Source of the DNA: Gerris lacustris
Lineage: Eukaryota > Arthropoda > Insecta > Hemiptera > Gerridae
Assembly: GCA_951217055.1 (NCBI GenBank)
Contig: OX578277.1
Coordinates: 114,635,904 to 114,699,903 of the forward strand
Direction: 5' to 3'
DNA: 64,000 bases
The translations under genes and the position numbers were made by a program. Shown here in pieces: positions 22,148 through 32,759 of the stretch. The notes beneath the pieces were generated by a model. It saw only the letters and a list, made by a program, of their open reading frames with translations. It ran no database searches and was not told the origin of the DNA. How positions within the stretch are numbered: position 1 is the first letter of the stretch; each line of letters begins with the position of its first letter.

Positions 22148-22238
22148 CTATGTCATTAATGTTGACTTCTCAGACTTGTGGAAAAATTTAAAGCTATAAA
22201 TTCGGGTCAAGGTATCATTAACATCAGAGAAATTCATT

Positions 22239-22420
22239 CTCCTGCGTAGCTTAGTTGGTTAGAGCGCTATACTGGAAATATAGAGGCCCGTGGTTCAAAT
22301 CCCGGCGCTGGAGTCTATTTTTCTCTGTCTGTTTCCCGTAGTTAATAATAATTATAATTTGATTTAAATTAAAATTTAATCTTTCCGTAGTATGAATACT
22401 ACCAAAATCGTAAAATAAAT
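22239..22420 (+). repeat. tRNA-derived SINE, plus-strand copy with intact A and B boxes
   Basis: 22239-22313 folds as a tRNA: acceptor CTCCTGC/GCTGGAG with one mismatch, anticodon stem CTATA/TATAG around loop CTGGAAA, and pol III A box TAGCTTAGTTGG (22247-22258) and B box GGTTCAAATCC (22292-22302), both matching consensus. The T-arm stem is poorly paired and the serine anticodon would be GGA with no long variable arm, so this is a SINE head rather than a functional tRNA gene. The tail (22314-22420) recurs at 38295-38395. Confidence 0.65.
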
Positions 22421-22431
22421 AACTATTATCA

Positions 22432-23880
22432 TTGGAGCGAGCGTTTTGCACTAAATATCTATTGTATATTGAGGAAATAGTTAATCATGATGAGTTGATA
22501 GTTAAAGAGTATGATTGTAGTACAGAACCGAGGGTACAGAAACTCTTGGGCGTATAACGTTGTCCAACGAACTCGTCCTGGGCACCGGTAAATTCAGGGC
22601 CGCAGCTAGGGGGGGGCAGGGGGGGTCTTTTGCCCCGGGCGGCAAAATGTAGGGGGCGGCAAAATTATTAACAGACTTTAAAATTATTTAACTAATTTAA
22701 GACCTGTAATATGACACAGTGATGTAGGTGTAGAAGGCGGCATGCGAGCTAGGCAGATGAGAGTGAGCGGTATGAACGCAGTACTGTCAATGAGTAGATG
22801 CCTTCTTAATTCCCTATTTCAAGGTCGGGTCACAGTGTAGTTTTCGCGTAGTCCGTCTCGACGAAGCGCGCCCTATCCCTACGAACTAGACACAGGGCCG
22901 GCGCGACCGAATAGGCGAACTAGGCGACCACCTAGGGCGCTATGGCCTGAGGGGCGCCGCAAGATACGTGCCCAACAAGAAGTCAATGTTTTTACAAAGA
23001 AAGATAGATGAATAACTTAAATTAGGAGAGATCTCAAGGGCGGATCCATGGGGTGGAAGGGGGAAATCCCCCCCCCCCCCCCCAAATACAACAAAATTAC
23101 GAAAAAGGTATTTCATAATGAATCAGAAAGAATTAATAGCATAGTATAGCGTTAAAGGTAAAACTTTTTTTTTAGTCTAAAAACCGATTTAGTTAATAAA
23201 TGTTTTATAAATTCTGCAGAAACAATTTTAAACAAACTTTTAGGTGATGATTTTTTTAGCTGAAAAAGCTCTAAAAAAAGGCCCAAAATTCAACATTTTG
23301 AACCTAATTTTCTAAAATTTTCCGGGGGTTCCCCCCGGACCCCCCTTTGGGCTAGGTTCATGTATGACAGAAGAGAGATTAGTAGGACTGGCACCTATTT
23401 TAACTGAACTGAACAGGAGTTTATTTTTTACTTGAATTTAGTTGTTTCTTTTCGATGTTCCTGATGATTTAAGTCTCTATTCCATTAAACATCAAAGAGC
23501 ATAAAAGAAGTAAAAAGATTTTACTTGAATTGTTTCGTTTCTCATTTTCAAATAAACCTTAGTTATCAACTTCAATCATGATTTTATATTTTATCCCAAA
23601 TATTAATAAATATTTCAAGATTTTTCACAAGCTGACTTAGGAGTAGGGGTAAAAGTTATTGGCGAATTGCTAGGATAAAGTGGTGGAAGGGGGCGGCAAA
23701 ATTAGGGCTTGCCCCTCCTGGCAAAATATGTAGCTGCGGCCCTGGGTAAATTGAACAGGTGTACAAAATTTCAACTAAATCGGTTAACTTTGTCATTCGT
23801 CGGTTTTGTGACGGGATTCACTCCCGGGCTCCTGACACTGTAAATTGCCATAAAGAACTTCGTTCCAAAAATCATACTGT
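22432..23880. repeat. GCGAGCG-family element, copy split by hAT MITE 2
   Basis: Starts near ATTGGAGCGAGCGTTTT, continues with AATCATGATGAGTTGATAG and ACGTTGTCCAACGAACTCG, is interrupted at 22587 by a hAT insertion, and resumes at 23745 with ACAAAATTTCAACTAAATCGG. It ends near CGTTCCAAAAATCA. It is the same family as the elements at 23915, 27358, 44047, 52901 and 58085. Confidence 0.55.
22595..23744. mobile_element. hAT MITE 2 (1150 bp) nested in a GCGAGCG-family element
   Basis: 14-bp terminal inverted repeats CAGGGCCGCAGCTA and complement, with the 8-bp target duplication GGTAAATT (22587-22594 and 23745-23752). No transposase frame. Internally there are unpaired hAT-like starts CAGGGCCGGCGCGA (22894) and AAGGGCGGATCCATGG (about 23036), suggesting further truncated insertions inside it. 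Confidence 0.88.
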
Positions 23881-23914
23881 CTATAATTTATACTAGGCAT
23901 CGCGTGGCTCTATC

Positions 23915-24657
23915 ATTGAAGCGAGCGTATTGCAATGAAATACTGAATATTGAAATTTATTAATCATGATGAATGTCATAGTTGAAGATAAGTGGAAGAG
24001 GGTAGTGTAGGGAAGAGTGGGGGTACTCGGTACAAAGCTTTACTTCCTAAACAAACCATACACTATACGACTATAACAATCTTCACCACCCGCGGTAGCT
24101 TTTAAACAATTATTATAAATGTATCTCGTCACTACGCAAAGAATTTTGCTTGTATCAAGTTGAAATTTTGCATACCTGTTTCAATTGTGCATTAGATGGT
24201 GTATATGAAGTTTTATTAAAATCGTTTCGTTAGAACGTAAGATATCGGTAAAAAGGTTGTTTTCTCTATTATAAACGTTTAGGTCCGCTTTAATAGTTTT
24301 AGCGATCTTTATTAAGTCATAGCGGTGTCGCTGTTGGTTTTAGTAAAAAATGTTATTTGAAAAAAATGTTCGTCTCATCGAGTAGATGATGATAGAATCT
24401 TTTACCGTCCTGAAATTCCAATTTAATTTTTGTACCTCTCGTTTACGCGAGCGTTGCGCGCGAACTCATGGACGGATCACGCTGTCCAACGAACTTAGCC
24501 TGAGTATTAGTAAGAGGAACATGTACACCAAATTTCAACTAAATCGGTCAACTTTTACTCAAGTTATCATCACACGCGTAAACGTTACTGACAGAGAGAC
24601 AGACAGACACGGAGCATATTTCGTTGAATGTAGGAAGCTCGCTACGCTCGCTTCAAT
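23915..24657. mobile_element. GCGAGCG-family TIR element, copy A
   Basis: 15-bp inverted repeats ATTGAAGCGAGCGTA (23915-23929) and TACGCTCGCTTCAAT (24643-24657). Conservation with copies B and C extends about 24 bp further left (ACTAGGCATCGCGTGG). It contains CGTTTACGCGAGCGTTGCGC and ends in a short ACAGACAGAC run before GGAGCATATTTCGTTGAATG. No transposase. Target duplication not resolved, so the class (MITE or Helitron-like) is open. Confidence 0.7.
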
Positions 24658-25959
24658 TATTAAAAGCTGGGGAAATAAAACTTGGAAAAAACTCAAAGTT
24701 GAAATGAAAAAAAAAAAAATTAAAACCTACTTTGGATTTCTCCAGGCCCACGTAATTAAAATTATAATGAACCAGCAAGTAAAATCATAAATGGCCAAGC
24801 TGAACAATTTTCCACAGTATTTACATCAATAAATTGTGAATAGTAAATTGACCAGAATAGCAAACGTTAACGTTACAACTAAGCTTAGTACACGAATGAA
24901 CCTCTAGATAGCTCTCTGAATTTATAAGGAGTATGAGTCTGTTAGGATGAACTCAGGCTGGGTATTGTTAGAAGAAATATAACGTGGTAGAAGTGAAGTG
25001 CCTTGTTCAAATAGCAAAACTCCTTTGTATCAATAAACAAGGCAACGAGTAAACCCTGTCAGCTGTTAATATAATACTGGCGCATTTCTCCTCTCTGAGC
25101 TAATTCTAAATTATGTTTTTATATTAATTTTCATTATTGTGGGAAGTGCTGACAAATCATTCCTTATCTAAGGACTGATTTGGTCTGAAAGTGTTGAAGG
25201 AAATGACAAAAACAAATATCAGTCGGGGAAATGGAAGCTGATTGCGGACTTAAACAACACCCAGCTAGACCAGCGATAATTTAACTCTGTAATTCATATC
25301 ACTGAACAAAAGAGGCAGCGGCGTCGTATAAAATATTATTCGCTCATTATCTATGTTGTCTAAAAACTAGCCCAACTTTATATAAACGTAAAAACTTACT
25401 TTTAATAAATAAAACATTAAAGAGACAATAAACAGGTCAAGTGTGTGCTAGTCAGCACACAGCGAGGGTCCGTAGGCCACACTGTATAGTGTTTATCTGT
25501 AATGTGTATAAACAGTGTTGCTTTTAAAATGGTAAAAAGCTTACTTTGAACCATTCTAAGGGTCAGATATTCTCAAAACACATTTTGCTAAAGTATTTTT
25601 TTTGCCACTGAACTGGACTACAACCATATAAATACATCGAAAAGACCATAATTATAAAAAAACGTATTTTGTCGAAATTTCCAAAAAGTGGTATCTTTAC
25701 TTTTGGTCGAAGAATGTTCAGGAATTTTTTCAGATTTTTTGCACTTCACATAAGCGAGATAGAAGGGGGGGGGGGGGCACTTTTCACACCCACTTCAAAC
25801 TTGCCTACGCTCGCCCTATCAAAGTTATAAACAAAGAATTATATATTTTTGTAATCAGCTCGACGTACCCTTTCATATAATACCCCTCACGGTGTCGAAA
25901 AAAAAATAAAAAAATGTTAACCCTTAAGTTCTTTTACCCTAATTTTTTTTGAAAAATAT
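24658..25959. other. Unassigned AT-rich DNA
   Basis: No convincing gene or named element. Around 25455-25480 there is a GGTCCGTAGGC phrase that recurs in the inverted repeats at 26100-26185, and a G-homopolymer at about 25766-25777. Confidence 0.4.
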
Positions 25960-26230
25960 TTTTTTTAAGTCTCTATCTTTTTAAAATATGTGGGCAGGTA
26001 CAAGACACATACATGCCAAATTTCAAAGTGATCGGACGAAGTGTAGCCGTGAGAGCACGCGAGAGGACGGACGGACAGACACACGCAGGAAAATATAAGG
26101 GTCCTTGGTTTTGCCTACGGACCCTAAAAATTGCTAATACGGTCATAAAACACATGTTTTTAAGGTCCGTAGGCAAAACAAAGAACCCTTATAATTTCCT
26201 GTGTATGTCTGTCTGTTTGTCGTTATCGCA
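25960..26230. repeat. Inverted pair of GTCCGTAGGC interspersed repeats
   Basis: The left copy reads ATATAAGGGTCCTTGG, then TTTTGCCTACGGACC; the right copy is the reverse, GGTCCGTAGGCAAAA then AACCCTTATAATTTCC, with about 45 bp between. Both carry GACAGACA/GTCTGTCTG simple sequence at the outer side. A related unit (AACGAAACTATAAGGG) lies at 55078-55130. Confidence 0.6.
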
Positions 26231-27162
26231 CCTGTACCTCTGAAAGTATTAGCACAATAATTTGAAACTTTGCAATTATTTTATTTGATCACAGCTAAAA
26301 AAACAAAAGGTTGAACAATGTTTATATGGGAATTCGTCATGGGGTCTTAAATTACTAAAAAATAATGTATATATATTTGTTTTTACTTTTCCTAATCTAT
26401 GGGAGGAAAAGTATTGTTTTTACCCAAAAAATGTTTTTCGACATTTCAACTGAATTATCCGTTTTGGGTGTTTTTAAGACCTCCTGAGTCGTTATCAGCA
26501 TGTCGTCTGCATGTGTGTATGTATGTCTGTTATCATCGTAGCGCCCAGGGTATTAAACCTAGAGAGTTGAAACTTGGCAAAAAAAAATTAGCCCTTACTT
26601 CTAGTTGTGCCGCCCGGAAAATCAACATTTTCCGCCATCTCAAACCCAGTTTGCAATTTTTTTTAAAAAAAATTGTGTAAAATCAAATAGTGGACCGATC
26701 GAGTTGAAATTTGGCACGAATGTACCTTTCTGTATGTCAAACTAAAATTGAAGCTATCGATTTTTGAATTTTGATAGTTTGACGCTTAATAATAAAGAAA
26801 ATGTCATTGGCTCACACAGAAGTATTTTTTTTCTAAGACCTTTTCTTCTTCTTTTTTTGGGGGGGGGGACATTTTTTGGTGTTTTGTTTTGGTGATTTCG
26901 GGGGTAAAATAGCCGCTATTTTGGAATGTGATATTTGTGATATACATGTCAATACCTTTAAAATGATACCCCACTCAAAAAAAAATTAAAATAAAAAATA
27001 TTGCAATTTAGAGTCGTGAAGTTCGCAACATTTTTCCTGTTTTTGGGCAAAAAAGTTTTACTTTTATACTAAATTTCAAATCTCTAACTATAATAGGTCG
27101 GGAGTTATGAACAGGGTTTCTAGGATGACCTAGAAACCATACAAATTAGAAAAAAAAGTGTA
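26231..27162. other. Unassigned degenerate repeat DNA
   Basis: Contains phrases such as GACCTCCTGAGTC and TTGAAATTTGGCACGAATGT that recall repeats at 42640-43450 and 45720-46090, plus G-homopolymer at about 26860. No gene is supported. Confidence 0.35.
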
Positions 27163-27345
27163 GTGTCGCGGGACACCCGGTAGGAACGAAGTTCCTTACA
27201 TTTTTCATTAAATATAAATTATAAAATCACACTGCTAAGTACGTATACATTGCTAACTAATTACTAATTATACATAGCGGAGTTAGAAAAGAGACAAAAT
27301 TAAAAGTAACGAGCCGCAGAGTTAAGGCAAAATTAAAAGAAAATC
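27163..27345. repeat. Second copy of the 18721-18905 repeat
   Basis: Shares TTCATTAAATATAA, AAATCACACTGCTAAGTA and GTTAGAAAAGAGACAAAATT with 18721-18905. Diverged by small indels; direct orientation. Confidence 0.6.
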
Positions 27346-27357
27346 ATTATTTGTATA

Positions 27358-27955
27358 ATTAAAGCAAGCGTTTTACTATAAATATAAGAAAAAAATTGAT
27401 CATGACGAGTTTATAGTAAAAGAGTATGTTTGTTAAAGGAGTTTGGATTGAAATAGGACTGTTTTCTACCTACCCGGCCAATTAATTTAAAATATTATAA
27501 AATATATCTCTTCCCTACTCTACACTCTACAGCTTCTGCAGCTTCTGCTCGTATCAGGGTGAAATTTTACATGATCATATTTTATTTATTTACAAAACAA
27601 AGTGAATTTTTTGACATATATAACAAAAATAATCAAAACAAGTCAAGTAACAGGCTTCCTTTTAATAACACTTTTTCCCGTCTTTTGAAGCTTACGTTTA
27701 CGCGAGCGTTGCGCGTGAACGCTTGGGCGGATAACGTTTTCCGACGAACTCAGCCTGGGCATTGGTAAAATGAACATGTGTACCAAATTTCATCTAACTC
27801 GGTTATCTTTTATTCAAGTTATCGTCATTTGTAGATTTCGTGACGGATTATTCGTAACGGTGATTTTGTGACGGTGATTTTGGTTGGTTTTTTTTTTTGG
27901 ATTCACTCCCGGGCTCCAGATCGTGCCATAAGGAAATTCGTTCGAAAAATTTTAA
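27358..27955. repeat. Diverged GCGAGCG-family element
   Basis: Starts ATTAAAGCAAGCGTTTTACT, carries TTTACGCGAGCGTTGCGC (27690-27707) and CAAGTTATCGTCA, and ends like the 22432-23880 copy with ATTCACTCCCGGGCTCC and GCCATAAGGAAATTCGTTCG. It lacks the GACA microsatellite. Confidence 0.55.
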
Positions 27956-28490
27956 ATACTATTAGATCCTAGCTAGAGACTCGGGAGTAGTGTCATCGTG
28001 TTTGGACAACACAAATATACGAGTTCAGTTGTTTGTGTCACGCCATTATTACAAATTGTTGTTGTTATAAAAGTTAAGGCTAATATAAAACGTTGGCTCT
28101 CTTGGAATGGAGAGGTCGATTTCTCTGGTCAACCAACTCGCCGGATTTGTTAAATTACCTCTAGACTATTTGTGTGTACTGAAAGTACATACATGACAAC
28201 TTTATTTGCTGATAAAATAAGATTAGCTAAATTTAAGTTTTATTAACAATGATTATAATTTATCTCCAATGAGTACGTTCTAGAAAATCCAATTTGGAGC
28301 GATAAATTTGGTATCTTATTATTTATTGAATCATTAGTAGATTCTTATCTTTTAAGTTGAAATCCTTATCAAAAATTTCGATTGATGTGGTTTTGAAGCC
28401 GGATTAAAGAGTTTATAAAGAAGCGATAAAGCTATTCTCCTTTTTATTAAAAAAAAAAACCCTTTCAAGCTTTAACCAGGAAAAGCTTTA
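27956..28490. other. Unassigned sequence upstream of a candidate LTR
   Basis: AT-rich, no open frame of note. If the LTR call at 28508 is right this is the 3' part of the internal region of a lost retrotransposon. Confidence 0.3.
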
Positions 28491-29123
28491 AAAAAGAGGG
28501 GGGGGAGTGTTGTTAAAATTTTGATCTAGAACAAAGATTTGGTTTCTAAGGGTTGGAAAAGTTAAGCAGGTGAGAGGAGTCGCTTTAATATTTAATGTAA
28601 GCTCAGGGGGAAGCAAGTCGGCTTAGTGTGGAAACTACACACTCACCCACCTTACACACTCCTTAACAACCATTTATTATTCCTTTGGCTTCCTCTTCTG
28701 AAGAAATGCATCGACGATTATTATCAATAATAGATAACAGTTGTGCTTCACACTCGGCTAGACCACATCAAAATATGATGAGAACCTGCTCCAGTGTGTA
28801 AACACTGCAGGCACGATCCTAGCGGCTCAACTCACAACTATCTTGACACTTGGTAATATTCATGACTACAAGAGCACCCGAGTGCACCACTTTCCTAACA
28901 AGTTAAAAGCACGGAATTAATCAATTTTAATTACACTTTTATCATTCGCTTCGCATTGCCTTTTATAAAGAGGGAGAAAGTATTGTGATGACCAAATATT
29001 AAATATTTTGAGTAATTTTCACGTTTCTAAATATAACTCTCAGTACATGCAAAGGTACATACTTAATCCGAGACTTAATTAAGGTACGTACATTGTACAT
29101 AATCCGAAGGTAATCTAACAACA
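28491..29123 (+). mobile_element. Candidate 3' LTR with polypurine tract
   Basis: A 17-base purine run (28491-28507, AAAAAGAGGGGGGGGAG) directly abuts TGTTGTTA at 28508, and the perfect inverted end TAACAACA occurs at 29116-29123, giving a 616-bp LTR-like unit. No second LTR, pol or target duplication is visible, so it would be the 3' remnant of an element. Confidence 0.4.
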
Positions 29124-29315
29124 CTCTATCTCACATACTGGTACAGTTCTTTCTTCTCATTAAAGATTTAATTTGTTTTACCTGTTTAAAATTAAAATTT
29201 AATTTTTTCTTCGAAAACCATCCCTAAGAAACTTAACTTGTGTTGTCGTAGTCCCCTTTATATTCCTTATAATTTTTGACAAAGTGTCAATATGGGTGTT
29301 TAATCTATAAGACTG

Positions 29316-30450
29316 GATATCTTATGAATGGATTTATAACAGGTTATTGTCGTCTCGACAATAACCTGTTATACATTGCCCTGTTATACATTTGCAGCTG
29401 TTAGTTTTGTTAAAAGTTCTTCAGGTCGTTTTGTGTGGAGAGGAAAATGAAACTCCTACCCACCTACCCAAATGGACCTCCCCAGTCCACAGGTCAACCA
29501 CCTGTGGAGGTGGCTGATGAGAAGATGAAACTCCTGCCCACATATTTATTTCGGAGTTACTAGCCACCCAGCTAGTAACTCCATTTGGGTAAGTGAGGAG
29601 GAGTTTCATCTTCCCATCAGGCACCTCCCCAGGTGGTGGATAGAGGAACATTTGCCAGATATGGTGGTACGAGTGAAATAAAATGCCCGGGGTGGACCAA
29701 AATGCTGCAGCCTTGCAGCACAAGAAGTTGGATCTCAAAGGGCTAGAGGAAGAACACCTTGATCGCAAATCGCCTAGCCCTCTCAGTTGGGGGTTAGACG
29801 TAAGGTTATCTCCCTCTTGGAACAGGCTTGGATCTGACAATACAGAATGCTGTCGACCTAGTATGGGTTCCAGGACATAGTGGGATAGAAGGGAATGAAT
29901 TGGCAGATCAAGTGACCTGGCTGAGTTCCAGTGTGATTACTTCTGTCCCTGAACCTCTACTAGGTATATCCTGCTGCGTTGCGAGGACTGCTTTAAAGAA
30001 TTCTTTGTTAAGAGATTTTCAAAGAAGCTAGGAAGTTACACCCCGAATGAGAAAGTCTAAGTTGTTCATTTTAGGATCCTCTCATAAAGTTACCAAGACA
30101 ATATTAGCCCTCAACAGGGGGGACTTGTCATTTTATGACTGGATTCATAACAAATCATTGTCGTCTCAACAGACATTTGCTGCTGATAGACCCTGTTTGA
30201 GAGCCCTACCTGTCGGTTGTGTGGAGAAGAAATTGGAGCTCCTACTCACCTGCTAAGCTGCTTCCCAGCGTTGACTCGCTTAAATTGCAGACTTTTGGAA
30301 TGCCAATAGTTCGCTTAAAAGAGTTAAAGAGACTATATATCAGAACAAACTGCTGACTATCTGTTAGTCTGCCCAGAGTATAGAAGGTTCAGGGAGAGAA
30401 TTCTTCATCTAACCCGTTAGTTGAAAGTCTCTTTATTATTTGATAGTGGG
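29316..30450 (+). pseudogene. LINE (non-LTR retrotransposon) remnant: RNase H and C-terminal region
   Basis: At 29850-29935 one frame reads VDLVWVPGHSGIEGNELADQ, the hallmark end of the RNase H domain of I/Jockey/R1-type LINE polyproteins. Further on, 30330-30420 reads TADYLLVCPEYRRFRERIL, like the terminal Cys-rich region of such proteins. Frames are broken by stops and shifts throughout. 29316-29470 repeats part of 30120-30260 (CGTCTCxACA...GTGTGGAGA), so fragments have also been duplicated. The clade cannot be assigned because no reverse transcriptase remains. Confidence 0.6.
29498..29636. repeat. Foldback of about 65-bp arms inside the LINE remnant
   Basis: The left arm begins CCACCTGTGGAGGTGGCTGA and the right arm ends TCAGGCACCTCCCCAGGTGG; both carry AAGATGAAACTCCT or its complement. 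The centre is GTTACTAGC-CACCCA-GCTAGTAAC (29556-29579). Confidence 0.7.
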
Positions 30451-31601
30451 TTGGTCACCTGATTGTGACTTTGGGTTTCTAACCCTCCGCACAGTGTACT
30501 TTACACTTGTACTTCCAAAGTCATTCAATAACCATTAGATTATCAGAAGAAGGCTGTGTTGGAACAGCCGAAACCGGTTAATTATTTTAATTTAAATAAT
30601 TTCGAGTGAAGTCGTTGTTTGGCTATTGAACTACATCTCATTCATGATGAGTCGCTATCACATTTTAGAGAAAAAACACAGTCGATAATTTTAATGAAAT
30701 GAGCAATTTATTTATATATTTACTTGTTTTTATTACATTACTTATTTCTTACTTTTCTCTAATATCGCAAGCCTAAGATCTTGCTTATTTAGAAATGTTT
30801 AGTGAAGACAAATGTTTAGAGCACTCTAAAAACCTACAGTGCAAAAATATGGGTTTCAAATTATTCGAATGCGAGAAGAGTACTATAAATTCGCAAGGGA
30901 ACTATTGATAATGATGAATAACAACCTTGTTTGCAAATTTAGGAATTAAGGTCACACTGGTTAAACCGTCGTGGCAATTAATAACCGACCGAAAATTAAA
31001 CTGGGATGGACCTCGTAGCGAAGCAAGACGAGGCGTCGGGCGACGAAAAACGGAACGATCTGCTACCGGAACGATATAAAGTTAATTTCCCTCACGTACT
31101 TACGAACTGCTATCTGGGAAGCACTCCCTGGGGCACACTAGATGCCTTATACGTGATCCTACCCAGTATCGCATCCCGACCAGCCAGATAGCTGATAGCA
31201 GTGATAACGGAAACACATAAAAACTTATAATTGATAACAAGTTGAGGGTTGAACAAGAAAAAGAAACAACAAAATGTTCAAGTTAACAAACTTGAAGCAA
31301 CACTGATTAGTAACTCGGCTCTTCTTCTAAACTAAGATTCACTTTGTCTCTAATTTACACCATCTTTCAGTTTTGAACGTAACAACTTTTTTATTTATTA
31401 CAACCCTGACTATCTCTTAACACATTAACAGACTCGAAGCCTTTTTTAGTCTCGAAGAAATTTTTAGTTGACAAAAAGAAATTTTTAAAATCCACTTTTT
31501 TGGACTTGTAAATCAACCAAAATGGAATTTTCGCCTCATCACAATACTTTCTCTTTATATACGAGTATATTACGTACATGTGTTCACACAAAATAATTTA
31601 T
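30451..31601. other. Unassigned DNA with short dispersed fragments
   Basis: 30640-30690 (ATTGAACTACATCTC, ATGATGAGTCGCTATCACA) recurs at 32195-32250. An ATG-started frame of 61 codons at 31006-31191 is richer in G+C than its surroundings but has no recognisable similarity and no clear splice sites, so it is not called as a gene. Confidence 0.35.
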
Positions 31602-31706
31602 TTTATCTACGATTGATACGAAATATAAACATTATATCTTTGTTTAGATGCGTAGAAAGTGATTCTTTACGTACTTGTATTCATTGCGCTTGCGCGTCTC
31701 ATAGTT

Positions 31707-31762
31707 CTGAATAATTCCTCTTCTTTACCACACTAGTGCGGTAAAGAAGAGGAATTCTTCAG
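31707..31762. repeat. 56-bp near-perfect palindrome, centre CACTAGTG
   Basis: Arms CTGAATAATTCCTC... and ...GAGGAATTCTTCAG with TTCTTTACC/GGTAAAGAA next to an 8-bp palindromic core CACTAGTG. Equivalent palindromes at 33421-33474 (core CCCTAGGG) and 37384-37439 (core CGCTAGCG). Confidence 0.85.
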
Positions 31763-31860
31763 CTTTACGCACGATTAGCAAGTTTGTTTACATTTAACAA
31801 AACTAATTTGCTGTTCTTTTATTAAAGTAACTGTTTATATCGAGTTTTTAGTGAAAAACA

Positions 31861-31990
31861 ATGAGTGAATCAAGTGACTTTGACGAAAATGTAGAGAATA
31901 ATACTCCTCCAGAAATAATTAATTCGGCAAAAAATACAACTAATGAATTAATGCCATCTTTATCAAGAGAGAGGTACGAACTTACATACA
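31861..31990 (+). pseudogene. First-exon-like fragment, possibly of a tyrosine-recombinase-like (Crypton-type) gene
   Basis: Acidic N-terminus followed by NNTPPEIIN and LMPSLSRERYELTY, then a strong GT donor (CA|GTAAGT). The spacing and the LxxxSRERYExTY pattern resemble the start of multicopy insect proteins with a recombinase-like core-binding domain (LPEKSxERYExTY type). That is recognition from memory, not a search. Copies 2 and 3 have frameshifts in this frame and GC instead of GT at the donor, so only copy 1 is intact. No second exon was found in the window. Confidence 0.35.
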
Positions 31991-32178
31991 GTAAGTTTAT
32001 TTTTTTCTGTATTTATTATTTAAATCTAACAATCGTAGATAAAGTACGGTACGCAACTCGTGCGAAAACGGCATTTTGCATTGCTCGTGTGGTTTTACCA
32101 CCCTCGCTATCGCTCGGGTGCAAACTCCACACTCGCATGCAAAATGCTACTTTCCGCACTCGACGCGTAATGTACTAT

Positions 32179-32759
32179 TGTGTGAACGTTGTTTTGGTTA
32201 TTGAACTACATCTCTTCTATGATGAGTCGCTATCACACACTGGAGAGAAACACAGTCGAGGATCATAAAATTCTCTGCCATTTAGTGTGGCACTAATTGG
32301 TATAGCTTCCTCGCGCTCTTTTTTGTAAATTTTAATGATTTAATGCTTTTAAAACCAATTATTGTCAAATTTATTTAATTTTTCTCCCGTTTTTTAATTC
32401 AGTCAAAATTGTTTTGATTTTTTACATGTCGTATTAAAGTATTACTTTAGCAAAATGTAAAGAGCACAGACGGTCCAAATAAATCCTAGGGCTATCTGCG
32501 GGATACTTTCGACAAGCCATCAAAATTTTATAAAAATCAGATAATTGCTTTTGATGATATAGGTGTAAATAAATGTTTGTTTGTGCGCATGTGGAAGATA
32601 AACAAATAGCCGCAGAAGATTGAAACTTATATTGGACTAACAATGGGCTAATTATGACCTACCATCCAATTTTCAATAGGTACAATCGGATGAGTAGTTT
32701 TTAAGAAATGTTGGTTCGCAAAAATTGAGCTACAGACAGACTGACATGAAACCTAAAAT
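32179..32759. other. Unassigned DNA between repeats
   Basis: 32180-32260 shares ATTGAACTACATCTC and GATGAGTCGCTATCACA with 30640-30690. The rest is AT-rich with no gene. Confidence 0.35.

Larger units (their letters stand above)
31602..32178 (+). repeat. 577-bp repeat, copy 1: promoter-like region plus first-exon-like frame
   Basis: First of three copies (also 33004-33580 minus, 37280-37855 plus). Order: TTTATCTACGATTG, a GCGCxTGCGC site (NRF-1/Ewg-like), a 56-bp palindrome (31707-31762), an ATG at 31861 opening 43 codons (ending LSRERYELTY), and a GTAAGT donor at 31991. After that come an inverted CAATCGTAGATAAA and an imperfect foldback ending GCGTAATGTACTAT. The TTTATCTACGATTG/CAATCGTAGATAAA pair is a perfect 14-bp inverted repeat about 440 bp apart. 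Confidence 0.7.

Noticed and set aside
22239..22313. Functional tRNA-Ser gene
   Set aside because: Anticodon GGA, no long variable arm, mismatched T stem and acceptor; tail shared with another locus. Better explained as a SINE head.
29421..29840. 139-codon minus-strand frame
   Set aside because: Antisense to the LINE remnant and its foldback; no similarity of its own.
31006..31191. 61-codon frame, somewhat G+C-rich
   Set aside because: No recognisable domain, no convincing splice sites; could be an exon but unsupported.
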